Shown here piece by piece: positions 16,421 through 24,244 of a stretch of DNA of 24,860 nucleotides; positions within the stretch are counted from its first letter, which is position 1; the number at the start of each line of letters is the position of its first letter. The position numbers and the translations under genes are program-made. The stretch spans positions 1 through 24,860 of the forward strand of contig NZ_JAPJPG010000023.1 of NCBI RefSeq assembly GCF_030825785.1. Direction: 5' to 3'. The notes beneath the pieces are model-generated. The model saw only the letters and a list, made by a program, of their open reading frames with translations. It made no database searches and was not told the origin of the DNA. This DNA comes from Anaerococcus sp. GTDB taxonomy: Bacteria > Bacillota > Clostridia > Tissierellales > Peptoniphilaceae.

Positions 16421-16441
16421 AGGCCTATGCTAATATATAAT
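16415..16441 (+). promoter_or_regulatory. Possible internal promoter for the redox genes
   Basis: TATAAT at 16436-16441 with TTAACA at 16415-16420 (15-base spacer, shorter than ideal). It could allow the CXXC-peptide/iron-sulfur/TlpA genes to be transcribed apart from the two-component pair, with the upstream direct repeats as an activator site. Confidence 0.4.
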
Positions 16442-16453
16442 CGAGGTAAGGAT

Positions 16454-16600
16454 ATGATATACAAAAAAAGAAGAAATGTTGGAATTTTACTTTTACTAAT
16501 CTCAATAGCCTTCATAAGTTATGGAGCTATGAGAGGAGAGATGGATACGGTTTTGGCAAAGGCGATTAAGTTATGTTTGGAGTGTATAGGAATTGGATAA
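16454..16600 (+). CDS. 48-residue membrane peptide with CXXC motif (CD1871A-family-like)
   Basis: Short gene of 48 codons. ATG at 16454, preceded by GAGGTAAGG. The protein is MIYKKRRN, one hydrophobic membrane segment (about 9-25), the motif GEMDTVLAKAIKLC, and the terminal sequence CLECIGIG. The two Cys (C41, C44) lie on the side opposite the basic N-terminus, so they probably face outward. The GE..TVL.KAI..CLECIGIG pattern matches my recollection of the family named CD1871A CXXC motif-containing protein, whose function is unknown. Its stop overlaps the TTG start of the iron-sulfur protein by 8 bases, a sign of coupled translation. The peptide may accept or pass electrons or disulfides between the iron-sulfur protein and the TlpA-like lipoprotein; this is inference. 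Confidence 0.85.
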   Translation: MIYKKRRNVGILLLLISIAFISYGAMRGEMDTVLAKAIKLCLECIGIG

Positions 16601-17450
16601 GATAAAAAATATAAATCGTATGGCTATCCAAGCTATAGCGAGTCTACTTACAAATATCCATATCCCAAACTTCTTTAAAGGAAATATCTATACAGGCTCG
16701 ACGAAAAGGGCTTGCGTACCTGGACTTAACTGTTACTCCTGCCCAGGCGCTGCTGGATCTTGCCCCATAGGATCTATGCAAGCTGTAATGGGTGCTAAAA
16801 AATACAAGTTTTCCTACTATGTTATTGGATCTATGATGTTTTTTGGAGTAATATTTGCAAGGCTTATCTGTGGATTTCTTTGCCCCTTTGGTTTCTTCCA
16901 AGATTTATTGGCAAAGATTCCCTCTAAAAAATTAAGTACTAAAAAATTAAAGCCCTTGCGCTACGTTAAGTATCTAATTCTAATAGGACTAATGCTTGCC
17001 ATGTCACTTGTACTAGGCGATAAGTACGAAGTGGTTCCTCCCATATTTTGCAAGTACATTTGTCCTCAAGGAATCATAGAAGGTGCGATACCACTTGCTA
17101 TCAAAAACCCATCCCTAAGATTAGGACTCGGAAGCTTATTTAACCTCAAGCTTACGATTTTGATCATAACGATTATCCTATCTATAGTATTTTACAGACC
17201 CTTCTGTAAATGGATTTGTCCATTGGGAGCCTTCTACTCCCTTTTTAACAAGTACTCCTTCTATCAGATGGGTGTAGATAAGCACAAATGCATAGACTGC
17301 GGCAAATGTGCTAGGGTTTGTAAGATGGATGTAGATATAAGAAAAAATGATCACCATCTAGAATGCATAAGATGCGGCGATTGCAAGAAAAATTGTCCAA
17401 CAAAGGCCATATCTTCCTCATTTAGGCAAAGGAGAGAAAATGAAGAATAA
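16593..17450 (+). CDS. Polytopic 4Fe-4S membrane protein (NapH/RnfB-like electron carrier)
   Basis: Integral membrane iron-sulfur protein of 285 residues that likely moves electrons between cytoplasm and the outer face. A TTG start is chosen: GGAG lies 10 bases upstream and the overlap with the CXXC peptide is tight, whereas the next ATG at 16620 has no ribosome site. Cys-rich motif C41/C47/C50/C57 (CVPGLNCYSCPGAAGSCPIG) comes first. Four or so membrane segments follow, interspersed with CGFLCPFG, CKYICPQG and CKWICPLG. Two C-terminal ferredoxin clusters follow: C233-C236-C239-C243 (CIDCGKCARVC) and C258-C261-C264-C268 (CIRCGDCKKNC). The arrangement is that of NapH/NosR-type proteins (4Fe-4S binding domain 5). 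The stop overlaps the next ATG by 11 bases. The electron donor is not encoded here. Confidence 0.92.
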   Translation: MDKIKNINRMAIQAIASLLTNIHIPNFFKGNIYTGSTKRACVPGLNCYSCPGAAGSCPIGSMQAVMGAKKYKFSYYVIGSMMFFGVIFARLICGFLCPFGFFQDLLAKIPSKKLSTKKLKPLRYVKYLILIGLMLAMSLVLGDKYEVVPPIFCKYICPQGIIEGAIPLAIKNPSLRLGLGSLFNLKLTILIITIILSIVFYRPFCKWICPLGAFYSLFNKYSFYQMGVDKHKCIDCGKCARVCKMDVDIRKNDHHLECIRCGDCKKNCPTKAISSSFRQRRENEE

Positions 17451-18135
17451 AATAATATTTGCCTTAATTTTAGCCCTAGGTCTATCGTCTTGTGGCAACA
17501 ACACACAAAAGGCAGACGATAAGGCTAAAGACATGGCAGAAACAAAACAAGAAGAAGTCAAAAAAGACGAAAAAGACGACAGTAAAGATGCAGATATGAA
17601 AGAAGAAGCAGTAAAGGCTGATGATAAAGAAAAAACTGAGTCAGTAGATGCTTCTAAAGCTGGAGCGAAAATGCTTCCAGACTTTACATCCAAAGACCAA
17701 GATGGCAAGTCTTATTCCAAAGAAGACATAGCCAAAAACGATGCGACTGTAATAAACTTATGGTTTACAGGCTGCTCAGCTTGCGTAGAAGAAATGGATG
17801 ATCTAAACGAATACTCTCAAAAACTAAAAGAGCAAGAGGGAGTTGACTTTGTATCAATGTGTACAGATGTAAATTACGATGATTCAACCAAAGAAGCCTT
17901 TGAAAGAATCATGAAAGATAAAAAGCCAACTTATAAAAATCTTGCGGTAGACTACGAAGGAGAAATGAAAGATTTTCTAGAAAATATCTTCGTATATCCA
18001 ACAACAATCGTAGTTGACAAAAATGGCAATGTAATAGGAGATCCAGTAGAAGGAGCCCTAAACATTCCAGAACAACAAGAAAAACTCCAAAAGAACATTG
18101 ACGCGGCTATAGAAAGCAGCAAAATGGCAAAATAA
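17440..18135 (+). CDS. TlpA-like thioredoxin-fold lipoprotein
   Basis: Extracytoplasmic thiol-disulfide oxidoreductase, 231 residues, anchored by lipid. The lipoprotein signal ends LSSC (lipidated C19) followed by GNN. An acidic/lysine linker spans about 25-72. The AhpC/TSA-Redoxin fold starts at PDFTSKDQDGKSYSKEDI. The active site is WFTGCSACVEEM (C112-S-A-C115), the cis-Pro is P187 in VYPTTIVVD, and a further Cys lies in VSMCTDV. AAAGGAGA before the ATG lies within the end of the iron-sulfur gene. The position directly behind the membrane iron-sulfur protein suggests it is reduced (or oxidised) by that protein, much as CcdA/DsbD-type proteins serve TlpA elsewhere; no CcdA or DsbD gene is seen here. 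Substrates could be extracellular disulfides or methionine sulfoxide enzymes; this is not determined. Confidence 0.92.
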   Translation: MKNKIIFALILALGLSSCGNNTQKADDKAKDMAETKQEEVKKDEKDDSKDADMKEEAVKADDKEKTESVDASKAGAKMLPDFTSKDQDGKSYSKEDIAKNDATVINLWFTGCSACVEEMDDLNEYSQKLKEQEGVDFVSMCTDVNYDDSTKEAFERIMKDKKPTYKNLAVDYEGEMKDFLENIFVYPTTIVVDKNGNVIGDPVEGALNIPEQQEKLQKNIDAAIESSKMAK

Positions 18136-18160
18136 TTTCATAAACAAATCATAATATCTC

Positions 18161-18210
18161 AGACCCCACACAAGTAACTTATTTCTCCATATAAATTGTG
18201 GGGTCTTTTG
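18161..18210 (+). terminator. Intrinsic terminator of the redox operon
   Basis: AGACCCCACA (18161-18170) pairs with TGTGGGGTCT (18197-18206), with a 26-base loop, followed by TTTGTTTT. It lies 26 bases after the TlpA-like stop codon. Confidence 0.88.
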
Positions 18211-18227
18211 TTTTATCTACTACTTTG

Positions 18228-18256
18228 TTGTTAAAAATCTCCCTTTATTATATAAT
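18228..18256 (+). promoter_or_regulatory. Sigma-A promoter for the C39/cell-wall-repeat protein
   Basis: TTGTTA (18228-18233), a 17-base spacer and TATAAT (18251-18256). It is followed by AAAGGAG at 18268-18274 and ATG at 18281, so the gene has its own promoter and a very short leader. Confidence 0.85.
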
Positions 18257-18280
18257 AGTTATATACTAAAGGAGTAGAGG

Positions 18281-20065
18281 ATGAATAATAAAAAGAAGAT
18301 AGTTGCTATTTTGCTATGTCTATCTAGCTTTACAAGCTTATCTCCATCATTTGCTGATGGAGGAGATAATGCAAGCGAAAAGATAGATCAAGAAAGCTTT
18401 TATGAGGAAACTGTCGATAATATTAGCGAAGATACAGATGAAGTTAATACAGAAAAAGAAGATCTTCCTAGTGAAGATAATCTTAGTGAAGAAAGTAAAG
18501 ACGACCTTTCTGAAAAGGATATTGATGAAGGAGAAATCCTTGAGATATTAAAAGAAATCAAGGAAGAAAATCCGCTATCTTACGAGCAGGAAGAAGAAAT
18601 CGAAGAGATAGAAAAGGATTCTAAATCTAACACAGGAGACACAAGTAGCCTTCCTATAGTCTATTATGACATGTCAGATATAGATGAGATCTTTAAGGAG
18701 AATTCTCAAACAACAGGCGATAAGATTGAGACGGGTAGTGATTATAAATTAATTGATAAAGATAAGTCGACCTATCTTTATGACAAAGAAGGCAAGAAGC
18801 TTTCTGGTAAAAGAGAGCTTTCCGGCAAGTCCTATTACTTCGATAAGGAAAAGGGCCTAGTAAAGGGAAGTGAAGTCATAGCGGATGGAGGAAAGTTTGT
18901 CGCAAACTCTAAGGGAGAGCTTTCACTAGTAGAAAAATCTAAGCAAGGCTGGATAGACCTAGAAGGAAGAAGCTATTTCTTCCAAAATGACGGCAAGCTT
19001 GCCAGAGGACTTTACGATACGGGAGCTAACAGGTATTTCTTCGATAAAGAGACTGGAGCCATGGCCCGTAATGAGATCAACACCAAGGGTTTTGACAGGA
19101 TATATTCTGAGAAAAACGGCATAGCCCATTATATAGGTTGGGACTATTCCAAAGGCAAGCTTGGATATTTCAATGAAGATGGAACATACACTAAGGGCCT
19201 TAGGACGATCGACGGAATCACTTACGGTTTTGACGAAAATGGTAAGATTTTCAATAGGCAGTACAAGAAGTTTGGAAATCAACGGTATTATTTCAATAAG
19301 TATGGCGAAGCTAGCAAGCATTCAGGAAAATTTGCTAAAGGTTGGGTTGGAGATAGGTATTACTTCTCAGACGGAAAGCCTGCAGAAGGCTTACAAAAAA
19401 TTGGTGGAGTAACCTATATATTTGATGAGCTAACCAAGGAGACCTTGACCAATACTACCAAGGTAATTAATTTTAATAGATACAAACTAGATTGGCGTGG
19501 TCGTGCGACATTTATCGGAAAAATCGATACTAGACAAGCGGTTAAGGGAACCAGGGGACTCTTTAAGCCAGGATTTTCTCAATATCTTAATAGGAAAACA
19601 CCTTATTTTACCCAGAGAGATCCTAGATGGGCTAACAGAAGATTTTCGAATGGAACATTTTCAGGCTACGGATGCGGACCAACTGCAATGGCCATGGTCT
19701 TATCAAGAGAGCTTCATAGAAATGACATTTACCCAACCAATACAGCCATAGATGCTAACGATTACGAAAACGACGGAACTGAATGGCAATATTTCATGGA
19801 AGCTCCGAGGATGTACGGACTAAATTCTTATGACGTGCCAGTAAACAAAAAAGCCTTCATCCAGGCTCTAGAGACAGGAACTATGGTAGTAAGAGTAGGA
19901 CCGGGATATTTCATAAACGGGGGACACTTCTTGGTTATAGATTCCTACAAGGATGGATACTTTACAATAAACGATCCATACTACTTGCAAAGAAACACCC
20001 TGGATAAACACACCTTCGAAAGATTAAAGGCGGAAGTGACAGTTGGATGGGTTATAAAAAAATAA
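18281..20065 (+). CDS. Secreted C39-type cysteine peptidase with cell-wall-binding repeats
   Basis: Secreted protein of 594 residues. Signal peptide to about residue 25 (SFA/DGG), then an acidic, disordered Glu/Asp/Ser-rich region (about 27-145). Residues about 150-410 hold aromatic/Gly repeats of the choline/glucan-binding type (GKSYYFDKEKG, GRSYFFQNDGKLA, NRYFFDKETGAM, QRYYFNKYG, DRYYFSDGKPAEGL), which should bind wall polymers without covalent anchoring. The C-terminal domain (about 435-594) matches the C39-like peptidase fold (Peptidase_C39_2): YFTQRDPRW, GYGCGPTAMAMVL with candidate nucleophile C465, GGHFLVIDSY with H549, and NDPYY with N564/D565. It could be a wall-associated protease or amidase acting on peptide bonds near the cell surface. 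C39 bacteriocin processing is unlikely, as no ABC transporter or leader peptide gene is adjacent. Monocistronic, between two terminators. Confidence 0.87.
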   Translation: MNNKKKIVAILLCLSSFTSLSPSFADGGDNASEKIDQESFYEETVDNISEDTDEVNTEKEDLPSEDNLSEESKDDLSEKDIDEGEILEILKEIKEENPLSYEQEEEIEEIEKDSKSNTGDTSSLPIVYYDMSDIDEIFKENSQTTGDKIETGSDYKLIDKDKSTYLYDKEGKKLSGKRELSGKSYYFDKEKGLVKGSEVIADGGKFVANSKGELSLVEKSKQGWIDLEGRSYFFQNDGKLARGLYDTGANRYFFDKETGAMARNEINTKGFDRIYSEKNGIAHYIGWDYSKGKLGYFNEDGTYTKGLRTIDGITYGFDENGKIFNRQYKKFGNQRYYFNKYGEASKHSGKFAKGWVGDRYYFSDGKPAEGLQKIGGVTYIFDELTKETLTNTTKVINFNRYKLDWRGRATFIGKIDTRQAVKGTRGLFKPGFSQYLNRKTPYFTQRDPRWANRRFSNGTFSGYGCGPTAMAMVLSRELHRNDIYPTNTAIDANDYENDGTEWQYFMEAPRMYGLNSYDVPVNKKAFIQALETGTMVVRVGPGYFINGGHFLVIDSYKDGYFTINDPYYLQRNTLDKHTFERLKAEVTVGWVIKK

Positions 20066-20124
20066 AGAATTGAGAGGGTTTTGAGAATAAATAAAATCGC
20101 CTCGTGCTTTAGCTTAATTTATAG

Positions 20125-20161
20125 GATGTATATGATTGTTTTTCAGTCGTATACATCTTTT
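20125..20161 (+). terminator. Intrinsic terminator of the C39-protein gene
   Basis: GATGTATATGA (20125-20135) pairs with TCGTATACATC (20147-20157) with one G-U pair and an 11-base loop, followed by TTTTATC and further T-rich sequence. Confidence 0.8.
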
Positions 20162-20219
20162 ATCTTGTATTTTATTCTTAAATTTCAGAAATCTTATACA
20201 AAAAAACCTTTTCTTGAGT

Positions 20220-20225
20220 TATAAT
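20220..20225 (+). promoter_or_regulatory. -10 box for the aspA-fumC operon
   Basis: TATAAT 20 bases before the aspA ATG, with AGGAGGA at 20234-20240 between. The -35 is unclear: TTATAC at 20194-20199 is 20 bases away, too far for a standard match. Confidence 0.5.
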
Positions 20226-20244
20226 AGATGTATAGGAGGATATT

Positions 20245-21663
20245 ATGCAAAATTTTAGGATTGAAAGTGACTCATTAGGAGAAATTAAGATAGACAGGCA
20301 GGCTTATTACGGAGCTAATTCTAAGAGGGCTTTGGATAACTTCCCTATAACAAGAAGGCCTATGGATTCATTTTTGGTAAGGGCCATAGTGGAGGTTAAG
20401 AAGGCTTGTGCTATTGAAAACAACAAGGTAGGGATCCTTTCTGATAGGAAGAAGGATGCTATAGTTTCTGCCTGCGAGAAAGTTATGGCAGGAGAGTTTT
20501 TGGAAAATTTCGTAGTAGATCAGATCCAAGGGGGAGCTGGCACTTCCTTTAATATGAATGTAAATGAGGTTATAGCCAATATAGCCAATGAAATTATGGG
20601 AGGAGGAATCGGAACTTATGAGTTTATCCATCCCAACGATCATGTAAACAAGGGTCAATCTACAAACGACGTAATTCCTTCTGCAGGAAAGATCGCCCTT
20701 ATAAGATATATTAATGAGCTTAAAGAAGAAGTTAATAACTTGATTAAGTCTTTGGAAAATAAGGCTTGTGAGTTTGATTCATATATCAAGATGGGTAGGA
20801 CCCAGCTACAAGATGCTGTGCCAATAACTTTAGGCCAAGAGTTTATGGCCTATGCTAGGGCTATCAGGAGAGATTATGATAGACTAGAAGCTGCCATTCG
20901 CCAACTTTCCTACCTAAACCTTGGAGGAACAGCTATTGGAACGGGGCTTAATGCTGATGACAATTATATAAAAGAAGTCGTGCCAACCTTATCTAAGATT
21001 TGTGATATTAAGCTTTACCAAGCGGAAGATCTAGTAGATGCAACACAAAATCTCGATTGTTTCTTGTTTACTTCATCAGTTCTTAAGGCCCTTGCTAGTA
21101 ATCTTTCAAAGATTTCTAACGACCTAAGACTCTTATCTTCAGGACCAACAACAGGAATTAGCGATTATAATCTACCTGCCAAACAAGCTGGTTCATCAAT
21201 CATGCCAGGTAAGGTAAATCCAGTTATACCAGAGGTTGTAAACCAGGTTGCCTTTTTGGTTATAGGAAATGATATGACTGTTACAATGGCCGTCGAGGGA
21301 GGACAGCTAGAGCTTAATGCCTTTGAGCCAATAATATTCTATAGCTTGTTCGAATCACTTAAGACCTTAAAGGCAGCAATCCACACCCTCTATACAAACT
21401 GTATTGATGGAATTACATCTGATAAGAAAAAACTAGAGAAGAGGGTAGAAAATTCTGTCGCAATTATAACTCCTTTTGCCCCACATATAGGCTATGATAG
21501 GGCAAGTAAGGTAGCTAAGGAATCCTTGAGGACTGGAGTTTCTGTAAGGGAGATCTTAATCAGGGATAAGATTATGACAAGCGATGAGATAGATAAGATT
21601 TTAGATTACGAGAATATGACCAAGCCAGGGATCTTGGACGAAGATCATATAAGTAAGGATTAG
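20245..21663 (+). CDS. aspA: Aspartate ammonia-lyase
   Basis: Cytoplasmic enzyme that converts L-aspartate to fumarate and ammonia; 472 residues, the family's usual length. Aspartase/fumarase superfamily motifs are present: GGAGTSFNMNVNEVIAN, HPNDHVNKGQSTNDV, GRTQLQDAVPITLGQE, GGTAIGTGLNAD and the signature loop GSSIMPGKVNP. Aspartase is favoured over fumarase by NPVIPEVVNQVAFLVIGND, the QLELNAFEPII segment and NCIDGIT with a following VENSVAIIT, which resemble Escherichia coli AspA. Fumarase instead shows GSGTQSNMN and NPTQ, both seen in the next gene. First gene of a three-gene operon; its stop is 2 bases from the fumarase ATG. It likely feeds anaerobic aspartate catabolism and the fumarate/malate pool. 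Confidence 0.93.
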   Translation: MQNFRIESDSLGEIKIDRQAYYGANSKRALDNFPITRRPMDSFLVRAIVEVKKACAIENNKVGILSDRKKDAIVSACEKVMAGEFLENFVVDQIQGGAGTSFNMNVNEVIANIANEIMGGGIGTYEFIHPNDHVNKGQSTNDVIPSAGKIALIRYINELKEEVNNLIKSLENKACEFDSYIKMGRTQLQDAVPITLGQEFMAYARAIRRDYDRLEAAIRQLSYLNLGGTAIGTGLNADDNYIKEVVPTLSKICDIKLYQAEDLVDATQNLDCFLFTSSVLKALASNLSKISNDLRLLSSGPTTGISDYNLPAKQAGSSIMPGKVNPVIPEVVNQVAFLVIGNDMTVTMAVEGGQLELNAFEPIIFYSLFESLKTLKAAIHTLYTNCIDGITSDKKKLEKRVENSVAIITPFAPHIGYDRASKVAKESLRTGVSVREILIRDKIMTSDEIDKILDYENMTKPGILDEDHISKD

Positions 21664-21665
21664 AC

Positions 21666-23030
21666 ATGGATAAGAGAATTGAAAGAGACAGTCTAGGTGA
21701 GATAGAAGTAGATAATGACAAGTATTGGGGTGCCCAGACCCAAAGGTCTTTTATGAACTTCCCCAAAGGCCTAGACCTTATGCCAAAAGAAGAGATAAGG
21801 GCCCTAACTCTTATAAAGAAAGCTGCATCTATTGTTAATTTTGATTTAGGAAAAATAGATGAAGAAAGAAAAGATCTCATTGTCTATGCAGCAGATAGGA
21901 TTCTTTGTGGAGACTTTGACGACCAATTCCCACTTACAGTTTGGCAAACGGGATCTGGTACCCAAAGCAATATGAATGTGAATGAGGTTATAGCCCATAT
22001 TGCCAATGAAAAGTGTGGGGAAAATTTAATTCATCCAAACGATCATGTGAATAAGTCCCAAAGCTCAAACGATACCTTCCCTACAGCCATGCACATGGCA
22101 AGCCTTAATCTTTTGGAGAAGGAACTTTTGCCAGAAGTTGATAAATTCGTGGATGCCATTAATAAGAAGGCTAGGGAATTTGATGAGATAATAAAAACAG
22201 GAAGAACCCATCTTCAAGACGCAACTCCTATAGCCCTATCTAGTGAAATCGGTGCCTATAGCGAGATTATTAGAAGAGATAAGGCAGCTCTTCTAGACTT
22301 GATGGAAGATCTTCGTAGACTACCAATTGGGGGAACAGCTGTGGGAACTGGCCTTAATGCGCCAGAAACTTATAGCACGAAGATGATTAGCGTCCTTGAA
22401 AAGCTCAGTGGTCTAAGACTTATAGAAGATTCCAACAAATTTGTAGGGCTTTCCTCCAAACAAGCCATGGCGAGAGTCCACTCTGCTCTTAAAGTCCTTG
22501 CTGAAGACCTTAACAAAATTGCCAATGATTTGAGATTTTTATCCTGCGGACCAAGAACTGGTATAGGGGAATTAATCCTTCCAACAAACGAGCCAGGATC
22601 TTCAATCATGCCAGGTAAGGTTAATCCTACCCAAGTTGAGATGATGACTATGATAGCTATCCAAGTTATGGCCAACGATACTGCCATATCTATTGCCAAT
22701 GCGAGCGGACAGCTGGAGCTTAATACCTACATGCCTTTGATAATTTATAATATGGTTAAGTCAATAAAGCTTCTAACTAAGGCTATGGCTTCCTTCAGGA
22801 TTCATCTAATCGAAGGACTTGTAGCAAATAAAGAAAAAATTGTAGAAAATCTCGATAAGTCTCTCATGCTCGTGACTTCCCTAAGTCCTCTTATAGGCTA
22901 TGATAAGGCAGCAGAGCTTGCGAAGTTTGCCCACAAGAATAACTTGAGCCTAAGAGAAGCTAATAAAAAGTTAGGATATGTGTCGGATACCGATTTTGTA
23001 AAAACAGTAGATCCAAGAGAGATGATATGA
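21666..23030 (+). CDS. fumC: Class II fumarate hydratase
   Basis: Cytoplasmic iron-independent fumarase of 454 residues that interconverts fumarate and L-malate. It has the diagnostic TVWQTGSGTQSNMN, HPNDHVNKSQSSNDTFPTAMH, GRTHLQDATPIAL, GGTAVGTGLNAP and the catalytic loop GSSIMPGKVNPTQ. The NPTQ and TGSGTQ signatures separate it from the aspartase upstream, with which it shares fold and ancestry. The start follows the aspA stop after 2 bases, with AAGGA in the end of aspA. The stop codon overlaps the HAD gene's start (ATGA). The pair turns aspartate into malate using the fumarate made by AspA. Confidence 0.95.
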   Translation: MDKRIERDSLGEIEVDNDKYWGAQTQRSFMNFPKGLDLMPKEEIRALTLIKKAASIVNFDLGKIDEERKDLIVYAADRILCGDFDDQFPLTVWQTGSGTQSNMNVNEVIAHIANEKCGENLIHPNDHVNKSQSSNDTFPTAMHMASLNLLEKELLPEVDKFVDAINKKAREFDEIIKTGRTHLQDATPIALSSEIGAYSEIIRRDKAALLDLMEDLRRLPIGGTAVGTGLNAPETYSTKMISVLEKLSGLRLIEDSNKFVGLSSKQAMARVHSALKVLAEDLNKIANDLRFLSCGPRTGIGELILPTNEPGSSIMPGKVNPTQVEMMTMIAIQVMANDTAISIANASGQLELNTYMPLIIYNMVKSIKLLTKAMASFRIHLIEGLVANKEKIVENLDKSLMLVTSLSPLIGYDKAAELAKFAHKNNLSLREANKKLGYVSDTDFVKTVDPREMI

Positions 23031-24175
23031 AAACATATATTAAAAGGTTAAATTGGGAAGAGAGCCTTTATCTAGCCATTAATAAGCTTATAGCAGAACA
23101 TGGTAAGGATAACGAGGCCTACAATCCAGATAATAAACCCTTTGCAGTCTTTGATTGGGATAACACTTCGATCATAGGAGATGTGGAGGAGGCTCTACTT
23201 TACTACATGGTTAAGAATGTAAGCTTCAAAATGGGTCCGGAAGAGTTCTATGATTTAATCAGAAAAAATGTAGATAAGAAAGATTATCCTAAGGAATTTA
23301 ATAATATAGATAAGCAAAGGGTAAACATCGACCTAATTTCCCAAGATATAAAAAGAGCTTATGAGAAACTTTACAAAAATCTAGATAGTTTTGAAGGAGG
23401 AAAGACTCTGGAGGAAGTCCAAGAGACTGATTATTACCAAGAATTTGTAAGCAAGATTCTTTACAGATATAGGGCAAGTGAATTCGACCCAGAAGCAGAA
23501 GATCCTTACTGTTGGATGAGCTTTCTTCTTAAAAATTACAAGACTGAGGAAGTCTACGATCTTTGTAAAAGTGCCTACGCATCCATGAAAAAAGAGAGGA
23601 TAAGAGTAGAAGAATTTATATCCCCAGAGATAAAATCTGCGGCAGGTAGGATCTCTATTAAATATTTTGTAGGCATAAGGCCCTTGGACGAGATGGTAGA
23701 TTTATACCAAAGTCTTGAAGAAAACGGCATAGATTGCTATATAGTTTCCGCCTCCTTCATAGATATAGTGAGGGCCTTTGCTACAGATGCTAATAATGAT
23801 TATAAGATGGTGAAGGAGAAAGTCTTAGGCCTAAGACTTATGAAAGACGATGAGGGAAAAATTCTTCCGAAGTTCGACAAGGATTTTCCTATAAGTATCA
23901 GAGAAGGCAAGGTCCAGACTATTAATAAACTCATCAAAAACGACAGAAATTACGGGCCTATAATGGTTGGAGGAGATAGTGATGGAGACTTCGCTATGCT
24001 TAAGGAATTCGATCAGACGGATCTTTCTTTGATAATTCATAGGGCAAATTCTGGCTTTATAGATGAATTAAGACGGAAAGGTCGGAAGGGATCTGATAGG
24101 TACTACTGCCAGGGAAGAAATCTACTAGGAGCTTCCTTCATAGCAAAAAAGAAATCAGAAGGCTATAATGAATAA
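23027..24175 (+). CDS. HAD-superfamily phosphatase (SerB-like)
   Basis: Predicted cytoplasmic Mg-dependent phosphohydrolase of 382 residues. Motif I is FDWDNTS (nucleophile D43, acid D45), motif II is IVSAS (S241) and motif IV is GGDSDGD (D317, D321). A large helical cap of about 190 residues separates motif I from motif II, so it is longer than typical phosphoserine phosphatase. The ATGA overlap with fumC indicates translational coupling, but the substrate is not evident. Phosphoserine is one guess, a phosphorylated sugar or cofactor another. A terminator follows at once, so this is the end of the aspA-fumC operon. Confidence 0.85.
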   Translation: MKTYIKRLNWEESLYLAINKLIAEHGKDNEAYNPDNKPFAVFDWDNTSIIGDVEEALLYYMVKNVSFKMGPEEFYDLIRKNVDKKDYPKEFNNIDKQRVNIDLISQDIKRAYEKLYKNLDSFEGGKTLEEVQETDYYQEFVSKILYRYRASEFDPEAEDPYCWMSFLLKNYKTEEVYDLCKSAYASMKKERIRVEEFISPEIKSAAGRISIKYFVGIRPLDEMVDLYQSLEENGIDCYIVSASFIDIVRAFATDANNDYKMVKEKVLGLRLMKDDEGKILPKFDKDFPISIREGKVQTINKLIKNDRNYGPIMVGGDSDGDFAMLKEFDQTDLSLIIHRANSGFIDELRRKGRKGSDRYYCQGRNLLGASFIAKKKSEGYNE

Positions 24176-24181
24176 TATTTT

Positions 24182-24216
24182 AATCTCGTGAGCCTATCTT
24201 GCGAGATTTTTCTTAT
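24182..24216 (+). terminator. Intrinsic terminator of the aspA-fumC-HAD operon
   Basis: AATCTCGTGAG (24182-24192) pairs with CTTGCGAGATT (24198-24208), with two G-U pairs, around a 5-base loop, followed by TTTTCTTATTT. It lies within 10 bases of the HAD stop codon. Confidence 0.88.
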
Positions 24217-24244
24217 TTCGGGTATTAAGTTACTAGGAGGGTAT

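Noticed and set aside
16309..16515. 68-codon minus-strand frame between the kinase and the CXXC peptide
   Set aside because: It covers the kinase end and the CXXC-peptide gene on the opposite strand, with no ribosome site or recognisable motif.
24188..24244. Longer N-terminus for the MaoC-like protein
   Set aside because: It would start inside the terminator hairpin, and AGGAGGG sits directly before the ATG at 24245.
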